Source of the DNA: Rhodanobacter soli
GTDB taxonomy: Bacteria; Pseudomonadota; Gammaproteobacteria; Xanthomonadales; Rhodanobacteraceae
DNA length: 64,000 nucleotides
Direction: 5' to 3'
Assembly (NCBI RefSeq): GCF_040548735.1
Contig: NZ_JBEPSD010000001.1
Coordinates: 2,108,001 to 2,172,000 of the forward strand
The notes below the pieces were generated by a model. That model searched no databases. It saw nothing but the letters and a program-made list of their open reading frames with translations, and had not been told where the DNA came from. The position numbers and the translations under genes are program-made. Below, piece by piece: positions 20,537 through 28,242 of this stretch (its first letter is position 1; each line of letters begins with the position of its first letter).

Positions 20537-21705
20537 GTACGGCAACGCAGTCGCTGCGGCCGTGGGTGGATCGTGTACGCCGCGGCTGGCGTGCCTCGCC
20601 GTTGCCGGGATTCCTCGGCTGGTGGGGTGGCGAACTGCGCGGCATGCTGCCGCCACGCTGGCGTGGCTGGTTCGGCAGCGGCGCGGACTGGCATCTGCTG
20701 CAGCACGCCGGCGCGCTGTGGAGCCTGCGCCGCAGTGGCTACGGCGACGTGCTGGCGAGCTGGGACGACGGCGCCGACATGACCACCGATGGCGTGCGCG
20801 TTCCGCCGGTCGCGCTGGGCGCCGCCTTGCATCGCGTGGATCGCGAAGACCTGCGGCTGGCGCTGCTGCTGCCGCCCGCGGTGGTGCTGCGGCGCACGTT
20901 GGCGCTGCCGCTGGCGGCGCGCGACAACCTGCTGCAGGTGGCCGGTTTCGAGATGGACCGGCAGACCCCGTTCGGCGTGGCGCAGGTGTACTACGCCGCG
21001 CGCGAGCTGGGCCCGCCCGCCGCGCCCGGGCGCTTCAACGCCGAGCTGGTGGTGGTCACCCGCGACACGCTGGACCCGTTGCTGGCGCGCCTGCGTGCGC
21101 AGGGCATCGCGGTGGACGCGGTGGACCTGGCGGTGGGCGACGGCCGTCTCGGCGTCAACCTGCTGCCACCGGAGCAGGTGCCGCATCGCGCGCGCCCGCG
21201 CCGCCGGCTGAACCTTATCCTGGCTGCCGCGTGCGTGCTGTTGCTGGCCTTGGTGCTGGGCCAGTGGCTGCACAACCGTCAGGTGGCGCTGGCGCAGATG
21301 CAGGCCGAGGTCGAGGCGATGCGCGGCGAGGCGCAGCAGGTGGCCGCGCTGCGCCAGCAACTGCAGGACAACGCCGGTGCGGCCGGCTTCCTGGCCCAGC
21401 GCAAGAAGAACACGGTGGCCATGCTCAGCCTGCTGCAGGACGTCACCGCGCGCCTGCCGGACAGCGCGTGGCTGGAGCGCTTCAGCGTCGACAATACCGG
21501 CCAGGTCGGCTTCCAGGGGCAGAGCCAGCAGGCCGCGAAACTGCTCGACGCGCTGAAGGATTCGAAGCTGATCACCGACGCCAGTTTCCAGGGCAGCATC
21601 CAGCCCGACCCGACCACCGGCAAGGAGCGTTTCTACCTGACCGCCCGCGTGAACCAGCCGAAGCCGCCAACCACGACTCCGGCTGCCGGCGGGAGCGCGC
21701 CATGA
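20533..21705 (+). CDS. gspL: type II secretion protein GspL (PilN-like C-terminus)
   Basis: A 390-residue bitopic inner-membrane protein that anchors GspE. The N-terminal cytoplasmic part (about 1-230) has the actin-like fold pattern including NLLQVAGFEMDRQTPFG. A membrane helix (LNLILAAACVLLLALVLG, about 232-250) leads to a coiled coil and a periplasmic ferredoxin-like PilN domain (LLQDVTARLPDSAWLERF). The start codon overlaps the gspK stop, and the stop overlaps gspM. Confidence 0.9.
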   Translation: MSTATQSLRPWVDRVRRGWRASPLPGFLGWWGGELRGMLPPRWRGWFGSGADWHLLQHAGALWSLRRSGYGDVLASWDDGADMTTDGVRVPPVALGAALHRVDREDLRLALLLPPAVVLRRTLALPLAARDNLLQVAGFEMDRQTPFGVAQVYYAARELGPPAAPGRFNAELVVVTRDTLDPLLARLRAQGIAVDAVDLAVGDGRLGVNLLPPEQVPHRARPRRRLNLILAAACVLLLALVLGQWLHNRQVALAQMQAEVEAMRGEAQQVAALRQQLQDNAGAAGFLAQRKKNTVAMLSLLQDVTARLPDSAWLERFSVDNTGQVGFQGQSQQAAKLLDALKDSKLITDASFQGSIQPDPTTGKERFYLTARVNQPKPPTTTPAAGGSAP

Positions 21706-22349
21706 AGATGACCGCCCTGAGTCCGCGCGACAGCCGCATCGCGGCGATCCTCCTGTTGCTGCTGGCGCTGCTGCTGGCCTATTTCGTGCTGCTGCACTGG
21801 TGGTTCGTGGCGCCGCTGCAGCAGGTGCGCAGCGAGATGGCCGACCTGCGCGACACGCACAGCCGCTACGCCGCCGCCATCGCGGAGAAGCCGGCGCTGC
21901 AGCAGCGCCTCGCCGCGCTCGGCGCCGGCCAGGCCGCCAGCAGCGCGTTCCTTGCCGCCGACGATCCGAACACCGCCGCCGCGGACCTGATGCAGCGCGT
22001 GGTCGACGTGGTCGCCGGCAACACCGCGGGCGGGCGCTGCGTGGTGAGCCAGAAGATGCCGCTGCCGAACCCGTCGGCCACGGCCGGCGAGCCGTATCGC
22101 AAGGCCGCGGTGAGCATCAGCCTGAGCTGCGACGTCGAGCCGCTGGCGGCCGTGCTGCAGGCGCTGGAACAGGGTACGCCGTACCTGTTCGTCGACGATC
22201 TCAGCATCTACCGCAACCCGGTCGCGGCGCAGCAGGACAGCGCCGCACCGCTGGAGGTGCAGTTCACCCTGTCCGGCTACGTGCGCCCGGCGCGCAATGC
22301 ACCGGCGCCGTCCAGCCGTTCGCCTGATGCCACGGGGGCCGCGCCATGA
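21702..22349 (+). CDS. gspM: type II secretion protein GspM
   Basis: A 215-residue inner-membrane partner of GspL. A short cytoplasmic start is followed by a hydrophobic helix (IAAILLLLLALLLAYFVLLHWWF, given here in part as LLLLLALLLAYFVLL, about residues 12-34). A coiled coil and a small periplasmic domain of the GspM type II class come next. Sequence conservation is low, so the call rests on topology, size and position between gspL and gspN. It overlaps both neighbours by 4 bases. Confidence 0.85.
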   Translation: MKMTALSPRDSRIAAILLLLLALLLAYFVLLHWWFVAPLQQVRSEMADLRDTHSRYAAAIAEKPALQQRLAALGAGQAASSAFLAADDPNTAAADLMQRVVDVVAGNTAGGRCVVSQKMPLPNPSATAGEPYRKAAVSISLSCDVEPLAAVLQALEQGTPYLFVDDLSIYRNPVAAQQDSAAPLEVQFTLSGYVRPARNAPAPSSRSPDATGAAP

Positions 22350-23077
22350 ACGCCGCCAACCAGCGTCAGCTGACCCCGTTGCTGATCGCGCTCGTGGTCG
22401 TGCTGGGAGCCGTGCTGTTGTTGCTGCTGGCCGGCATCGGCCGCGGCGCGCAGTGGGATGCGCCACGATCGCTGGCGCCGCTGCCACCGGCCGGCAATCC
22501 CGCCAACCTGCCGCAGCCCGTGCCCTTGCAGCAATTCGCGCTGGTCTGGCAGAAGCCGTTGTTCAGCCCCGACCGCAAGCCGGTCGCGCGCGCCGCCGAC
22601 GGCGGCAGCAACCTCGGCGATCTCGAACTGACCGGCATCATCCTCACCCCCGGCCTGCGCATGGCCTTGCTGCACGACCGCAACGGCGACAAGCAGGTGC
22701 GCCTGCGCGAAGGCGAGGCGCTGCCCGACGGCAGCGTGAAGCTGGTCGAGCTGCGCCCGCGCTCGGCGCTGTTCGACTCGCCGGCGGGACGCACCGAACT
22801 GAAACTGCCGGCCGGCGCGCCGATCGATCAGCCGCGGGCCGGGCCGGATGCACGCGGCCAGCCGGCCGGCGAGGCGGCGATGCAGGTCGCGCCGGGCGCT
22901 GCCGGGACGCCAGCGGCCGACCGCAGCGGCTCCGGCCGCGCCACGATCGTGCCGGTGCATCCCGCCCCGGTGGCCGCGCCGCAGCCTGCCGGGGAATCGG
23001 CCGTCGAGCGGCTGCGCAAAAACATCCAGAAACGTCGGGCCGCCCGTGCCGCCGCGGCCCACGAAGGAGTACGTTGA
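22346..23077 (+). CDS. gspN: type II secretion protein XpsN/GspN-like (GspC-type homology region)
   Basis: A 243-residue bitopic protein at the place of xpsN in Xanthomonas. A short cytoplasmic start and one membrane helix (LLIALVVVLGAVLLLLLAG) lead to a periplasmic domain. That domain, VWQKPLFSPDRKP...LELTGIILTPGLRMALLHD, resembles the homology region of GspC, which contacts the secretin and GspL/M. A Pro/Ala-rich tail ends the protein. No separate gspC gene exists in the operon, so this protein probably takes GspC's role, as reported for XpsN. No PDZ domain or GspC C-terminal module is present. The secretin gene begins 3 bp downstream. Confidence 0.82.
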   Translation: MNAANQRQLTPLLIALVVVLGAVLLLLLAGIGRGAQWDAPRSLAPLPPAGNPANLPQPVPLQQFALVWQKPLFSPDRKPVARAADGGSNLGDLELTGIILTPGLRMALLHDRNGDKQVRLREGEALPDGSVKLVELRPRSALFDSPAGRTELKLPAGAPIDQPRAGPDARGQPAGEAAMQVAPGAAGTPAADRSGSGRATIVPVHPAPVAAPQPAGESAVERLRKNIQKRRAARAAAAHEGVR

Positions 23078-23080
23078 TCC

Positions 23081-25414
23081 ATGTCCCGCACGCTCACCCA
23101 GCAAATCCTGCGCACCGCCACGCTCGCCCTCGTCGTGGGCCTGGCCGGTTGCGCCAGCCTGCCGCAACCGCATGACGACGGCGCGCTGCAGCGCGAGGCG
23201 ATGGCCGGCACGAAAAACCCGGTGCCGGCGCCGCTGCCGCTGAACAGCGACGGCGGCAGCCGCAGTGTCCCCGCGGCCACCGCCGAGGTCAGTCATGGCA
23301 GCGGCCAGTTCATCCGGCCCGGCGCGCTGGCCACGCCGCGTCCGGCGGCCAGCGGCAACGGCGCGGTGACGTTCAACTTCGAGAACCAGCCGGTGCAGGC
23401 GGTGGTCAAGGCGATCCTCGGCGACCTGCTCAAGCAGAACTACACGATCGTGCCCGGCGTGCAGGGCAACATCTCGTTCTCCACCTCCGAACCGGTCGAT
23501 TCGAGCCAGGCGTTGCCGATCCTGGAGACCCTGCTGTCGTGGACCGGCAACGCGCTGGTGCGTCGCGACGGCGGCTACGTGGTGATGCCGCAGAAGGATG
23601 CGGTGGCCGGCAACCTGGTGCCCAGCCTCGGCGCCGCCGCGCCGCAGGGCGGCATGCAGGCGCGGCTGTTCCCGCTGCATTACATCTCCGCCACCGAGAT
23701 GCAGAAGCTGATCAAGCCGTTCGCGCGGCCGGACGCGACCTTGCTGGTGGATCCGGCGCGCAACCTGCTGGTGATGTCCGGCACGCCGCAGGAGCTGGCG
23801 AACTACCAGAGCATGGTGCGCACGTTCGACGTCGACTGGCTGCGCGGCATGTCGGTGGGCGTGTTCAACCTGCAGTACGCGAACGTGGGCGAGCTGATGC
23901 CGAAGCTGGATGGCATGTTCGGCGTGCACGGCGACACCCCGCTGGCCGGCATGCTGCGCTTCATCCCGATCGAGCGCACCAACGCGCTGGTGGTGATCAG
24001 CACCCAGCCCGATTACCTGCAGGAAGTCGGCGACTGGATTGCCCGCATCGACCGCGGCGGCGGCAACGAGCCGCAGCTGTTCGTCTACGACGTGCGCAAC
24101 ATCAAGGCGTCGGACCTGGCGAAATACCTGGCGCAGATCTACACCAATGGCGCCGGCAGCGGCGGCGACAACGGCGGCCAGGTCGGGCCGGGCCTGGCCG
24201 GCGCCACCCTGGGCAGCGCCGAAAACGCCGGCGCGACCAGCATGGGCAGCACCGCCGGCAGCTTCGGCAACCCGGCCGATGCGTCGCGCGACGGCGGCCA
24301 GAACAATGTCAATGCGGGCGGCGGCTTCAGCGGCACCAGCGGCAACGGCCGCGAGGGCGGCGCGGCGGCCGGCGGCGGTTTCGGCAGCAGTTCGACCGGT
24401 TTCGGCAGCAACCCGGCCGGCGCCAACAACGGCGCGGCCAGCGACCAGCAGTACAGCTCCAGCGACGGCAGCGTGCGGATCAGCTCGGTCGACGGCAGCA
24501 ACCAGTTGCTGGTGCGCGCGCGTCCCTCGCAGTGGGAGGAGATCAAGGGCGCGATCAACAAACTCGACAACGTGCCGCTGCAGGTGCAGATCGAGACGCG
24601 CATCCTCGAGGTCAACCTCACCGGCGAATTCCAGTTCGGCGTGCAGTGGTACCTGGAAGGACTGACCGGCAGCACCGGCAGCACGTCGGACGGCACGTTC
24701 CAGCCTGGCCAGCCATACCGGCATCGCCAGCTCGGGCTGGGCCAGGGCGGCAACGCGTTCGGCGGCGAGCCGTTCTTCTATTCCTTCCTCAACAGCGACC
24801 TGCAGGTCGCCGTGCGCGCGATGGAGACCAGCGGCAACACCAAGACGCTGTCGGCGCCGTCGATGGTGGTGATGAACAACCAGGTGGCCAGCATCGCGGT
24901 CGGCAACCAGATCCCGATCAACCAGACCAGCGTGAACACCGGCATCGGCACCCCCACCAGCTACAGCCAGGTCAACTACCTGAGCACCGGCGTGATCCTC
25001 AACGTGCAGCCGCGGATCAATCCCGGCGGCCTGGTCTACATGAACATCAGCCAGGAAGTCAGCCAGGCCGACAAGTCGGTGCCGCTGGTCAACGGCAACC
25101 CGGCCATCTCGCAGCGCAAACTGGCCACCCAGGTTGCCGTGCAGAGCGGCCAGACCGTGCTGCTGGGCGGCCTGATCCAGCAGGCCGAGGGCAACACCGA
25201 TACCGGCATCCCGGGCCTCAACCGCATCCCGGTGCTGGGCCGGCTGTTCGGCAGCACCAACCGCAGCCGCAACCGTACCGAGCTGATCGTGCTGATCACG
25301 CCGCGGGTGATTCGCGGCGGCGCGGATGCGAAGCAGATCACCGACGACTACCAGAGCAAGTTCGAATCGCTGGAGCCGCTGCGCGCACCGGCTGGCGCCG
25401 GCACGAAGCCGTAG
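23081..25414 (+). CDS. gspD: type II secretion outer-membrane secretin GspD
   Basis: A 777-residue secretin forming the outer-membrane gate. It has a lipoprotein signal (LVVGLAGC, Cys about 24), as does Xanthomonas XpsD. N0-N1-N2 domains follow (TFNFENQPVQAVVKAILGDL; LFPLHYISATEMQKLIKPF; GVFNLQYANVGELMPKLDG). An N3 domain is interrupted by about 100 residues of Gly/Asn/Ser-rich sequence (about 353-465). The C-terminal secretin domain contains KTLSAPSMVVMNNQVASIAVG and the TELIVLITPRVI end. It is the last gene of the operon. No clear hairpin terminator is seen in the 55 bp before hrpB. Confidence 0.96.
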   Translation: MSRTLTQQILRTATLALVVGLAGCASLPQPHDDGALQREAMAGTKNPVPAPLPLNSDGGSRSVPAATAEVSHGSGQFIRPGALATPRPAASGNGAVTFNFENQPVQAVVKAILGDLLKQNYTIVPGVQGNISFSTSEPVDSSQALPILETLLSWTGNALVRRDGGYVVMPQKDAVAGNLVPSLGAAAPQGGMQARLFPLHYISATEMQKLIKPFARPDATLLVDPARNLLVMSGTPQELANYQSMVRTFDVDWLRGMSVGVFNLQYANVGELMPKLDGMFGVHGDTPLAGMLRFIPIERTNALVVISTQPDYLQEVGDWIARIDRGGGNEPQLFVYDVRNIKASDLAKYLAQIYTNGAGSGGDNGGQVGPGLAGATLGSAENAGATSMGSTAGSFGNPADASRDGGQNNVNAGGGFSGTSGNGREGGAAAGGGFGSSSTGFGSNPAGANNGAASDQQYSSSDGSVRISSVDGSNQLLVRARPSQWEEIKGAINKLDNVPLQVQIETRILEVNLTGEFQFGVQWYLEGLTGSTGSTSDGTFQPGQPYRHRQLGLGQGGNAFGGEPFFYSFLNSDLQVAVRAMETSGNTKTLSAPSMVVMNNQVASIAVGNQIPINQTSVNTGIGTPTSYSQVNYLSTGVILNVQPRINPGGLVYMNISQEVSQADKSVPLVNGNPAISQRKLATQVAVQSGQTVLLGGLIQQAEGNTDTGIPGLNRIPVLGRLFGSTNRSRNRTELIVLITPRVIRGGADAKQITDDYQSKFESLEPLRAPAGAGTKP

Positions 25415-25469
25415 CCAAGCGCCCGCCCCAGCACGTTGCCGGGGCGGGCGCACGACGTCGCCCGCTATC

Positions 25470-28106
25470 ATGCGCGCGATGAGTAGCGCGCCGCCTTCGT
25501 TCCCGATCACCCCGCTGCTGCCGCAGATCCGTGCGTCGCTGGCGGCGCAGCCGCGGCTGGTGCTGGAGGCGCCGCCGGGCGCCGGCAAGACCACCCAGGT
25601 GCCGCTGGCCTTGCTCGACGCGGCGTGGCTGGCCGGGCAGAAGATCGTGATGCTGGAGCCGCGCCGGATCGCGGCGCGCGCCGCCGCGCAATTCATGGCG
25701 CAGCAGCTCGGCGAAGCGGTCGGCCAGACCGTCGGCTATCGCATCCGCTTCGAGTCGAAGGTGAGCGCGGCGACCCGCATCGAGGTGGTCACCGAGGGCA
25801 TCCTCACCCGCTTGATCCAGCACGATCCGGAACTGGCCGGCATCGGCGCGATCGTGTTCGACGAATTCCACGAACGGCACCTCGCCGGCGACCTGGGCGC
25901 CGCGCTGGCGCTGGACGTGCAGGCCACGCTGCGGCCGGAGCTGCGCCTGCTGCTGATGTCGGCCACGCTGGATGGCGAGCGCATCGCGGCATGGCTGGGC
26001 GCGCCGCGCATCAGCAGTCCGGGCCGCAGTTTCCCGGTGCGCGTCGACTATCCGCCGGCGCGCACCCAGGAAAGTATCGAGCACCAGCTGGCCCGCGTCG
26101 TGCGGCAAGCGCTGGAAGAGAACGACGGCGACGTGCTGGCCTTCCTGCCCGGCCGGCGCGAGATCGCGCGCACGCAGGCGGTGCTGGAAGAGACCCTCTC
26201 CCTTCGGGAGAGGGTGGCCGAAGGCCGGGAGAGGGTACGGGCGGAGCGTGGCGTCGAGGCTTCGTCGGACCCTCACCCTCGATCCCTCTCCCAGAGGGAG
26301 AGGGAAGAAAATCTCGAAGTCGTCGCGCTGCACGGCGAATTGTCGCTGGCCGAGCAGCAGGCCGCGCTGGCGCCGGCCGAGTCCGGTACGAGGCGCATCG
26401 TGCTGGCGACCAACGTGGCCGAATCCAGCATCACCCTGCCGGGCATCCGCGCGGTGATCGACAGCGGGCTCGCGCGCGAGCCGCGCTTCGATCCGAACTC
26501 CGGCTTCACCCGGCTGGAGACGGTGACCATCTCGCAGGCCTCGGCCGACCAGCGTGCCGGCCGCGCCGGTCGCGTGGCGGCGGGCACGGCGTACCGGCTG
26601 TGGCCGCAGGGCAAGCGGCTGGAGCCGGCGCGCACAGCCGAAATCACGCAGGCGGAACTGTCGGGGCTCGCGCTGGAACTGGCCGCCTGGGGCATCACGG
26701 CGAGCAGCAGCGCGGCATTGCCCTGGCTCGATCCGCCGCCGCCCGGCGCGCTGGCGCAGGCGCGCGAACTGCTGGTGAGTCTGGCCGCGCTGGACACTGA
26801 TGGCCGCATCACTGCGCTCGGCCGGCGCATGCTGGAACTGGGCGCCACGCCGCGACTCGGCGCCGCCGCGCTGCGCGCGCCGCCGGAGCTGCACGCGCTG
26901 GCGGCCGACCTGCTGGCCCTGATGGAGGCACGCTCGCCACTGCGCGGCGTGCAGGCGCGCAGCGACGATTTCCGCGCCCGCGTGACCGCGCTGCATGCCT
27001 GGCGCGACCGCCGTGGTGCGGCCGCGCGCGGCGAGGTGGACAGCGGCGCGCTGGCCGCGATCGAGCAGGCCAGCAAGGGCTGGCGCCGACGCCTGGACGT
27101 GCGCACGGCGGCCAGCGGCGTGCCCGACAGCCACGCGGTCGGCGACCTGCTGCTGCACGCGTTCCCCGACCGCATCGCGCATCGCGACGACGGCAATCCG
27201 CTGCGCTACACGCTGGCCAATGGCCGCGGCGTGCGCCTGCACGAGAACACCGCGCTGCTGGGCGAGCCGTGGCTGGTGGTGCTGGACTTGCGCCTGGAGG
27301 CGCGCGACAGCCTGGTGTACGCCGCCGCACCGCTCGACCCGCGCGTGCTGGAGCGCGATTACCCGCTGCGCTTCTCCCGCGAACGTACGCTGCGCTGGAA
27401 CGACGAACGCGCCGCTGCCGAAGCGTTCGACGAACGGCGTTTCGGCGCGATCGTGCTGGAGCGCCGCAGCGTGCCGGTGAAACCCGCCGATGCGCTGCCC
27501 GCCCTGCTTGCCGCCGTGCGCGCGAAGGGCCTCGACGCGTTGCCGTGGAGCGATCATGCGCGGCGGCTGCGCGCACGCATGCAGGCGCTGCGCGCATGGA
27601 TGCCCGAGTTGGGCTTGCCGGATGTCTCCGAGGCGGCGCTGCTCGCTTCGCTGGAAGACTGGCTGGCGCCGCGTCTCGACGGCAGGCATCGGCTCGATGC
27701 GCTTGGCGCGGAGGAACTGACGCAGGCGCTGGCCTCGCGGCTCGACTACGAACAGCGCCGCACGCTCGACGCGCAGGCACCGGAAAGCCTGCTCGTGCCG
27801 AGCGGGCAGAGCCGCCGGCTCGAATACGCCGAGGGCGAGCCGCCGGTGCTGGCGGTGAAGCTGCAGGAGCTGTTCGGCCTGGCCGACACGCCGCGCATCG
27901 GCGGCGGGCGCATCCCGGTCACCCTGCACCTGCTGTCGCCGGCGGGCCGGCCGATCCAGGTGACCCAGGACCTGAAGGGTTTCTGGGAACGCACCTACCC
28001 GCAAGTGAAGAAGGAACTGAAGGGCCGCTACCCGCGCCACCCGTGGCCGGACGATCCGTGGACCGCCACGCCGACCCACCGGGCGAAGCCGCGCGAGCGG
28101 CGTTGA
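25470..28106 (+). CDS. hrpB: ATP-dependent helicase HrpB
   Basis: An 878-residue DEAH/RHA-like RNA helicase of the HrpB family, whose bacterial role is poorly defined. Motifs: Walker A PPGAGKTTQVP (about 34-44), DEFH box in VFDEFHERH (about 131), SAT motif LLMSATLDGERI, and the C-terminal helicase part with TNVAESSITLPG and QRAGRAGRVAAG. The HrpB-specific C-terminal domain ends with FWERTYPQVKKELKGRYPRHPWPDDP. Residues 242-279, between the two RecA domains, are encoded by an inserted double-hairpin repeat, so the protein is longer than its roughly 810-840-residue relatives. The start may be the ATG at 25470 or 25479; an upstream open extension is unlikely. Confidence 0.94.
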   Translation: MRAMSSAPPSFPITPLLPQIRASLAAQPRLVLEAPPGAGKTTQVPLALLDAAWLAGQKIVMLEPRRIAARAAAQFMAQQLGEAVGQTVGYRIRFESKVSAATRIEVVTEGILTRLIQHDPELAGIGAIVFDEFHERHLAGDLGAALALDVQATLRPELRLLLMSATLDGERIAAWLGAPRISSPGRSFPVRVDYPPARTQESIEHQLARVVRQALEENDGDVLAFLPGRREIARTQAVLEETLSLRERVAEGRERVRAERGVEASSDPHPRSLSQREREENLEVVALHGELSLAEQQAALAPAESGTRRIVLATNVAESSITLPGIRAVIDSGLAREPRFDPNSGFTRLETVTISQASADQRAGRAGRVAAGTAYRLWPQGKRLEPARTAEITQAELSGLALELAAWGITASSSAALPWLDPPPPGALAQARELLVSLAALDTDGRITALGRRMLELGATPRLGAAALRAPPELHALAADLLALMEARSPLRGVQARSDDFRARVTALHAWRDRRGAAARGEVDSGALAAIEQASKGWRRRLDVRTAASGVPDSHAVGDLLLHAFPDRIAHRDDGNPLRYTLANGRGVRLHENTALLGEPWLVVLDLRLEARDSLVYAAAPLDPRVLERDYPLRFSRERTLRWNDERAAAEAFDERRFGAIVLERRSVPVKPADALPALLAAVRAKGLDALPWSDHARRLRARMQALRAWMPELGLPDVSEAALLASLEDWLAPRLDGRHRLDALGAEELTQALASRLDYEQRRTLDAQAPESLLVPSGQSRRLEYAEGEPPVLAVKLQELFGLADTPRIGGGRIPVTLHLLSPAGRPIQVTQDLKGFWERTYPQVKKELKGRYPRHPWPDDPWTATPTHRAKPRERR
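26193..26305. repeat. double-hairpin intergenic-type repeat inserted in hrpB
   Basis: A 113-bp element bounded by two perfect hairpins: ACCCTCTCCC-TTC-GGGAGAGGGT (26193-26215) and TCCCTCTCCC-AGA-GGGAGAGGGA (26283-26305). Further GGGAGAGGGT and ACCCTCACCCTC words lie between them. This layout matches the CCCTCTCCC hairpin repeats that I know as intergenic elements in Xanthomonadaceae. Here it lies in frame in hrpB and encodes a charged stretch (TLSLRERVAEGRERV ... RSLSQRERE). That the element inserted into a once-shorter gene is inference from motif spacing. Confidence 0.8.
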
Positions 28107-28242
28107 GTTGCGTCGGCGGGCATCGTGACGGGCATGGCGGTGCAACCACAACGCAGTTGTGTACCATCCGTGCTCACGGTATCGCGTGGTGGACCCCTTG
28201 CCAGGAAACAAGGATTTCGACGAGTTTGATCCGGTGACGGCG

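Noticed and set aside
22277..25696. 1139-codon open frame opposite gspM-gspD
   Set aside because: It spans several real, overlapping secretion genes and has shadow-type composition.
26193..26305. Possible sequencing error or frameshift in hrpB
   Set aside because: The frame is open throughout, motifs on both sides are in the same frame, and the segment has clean hairpin repeat structure.
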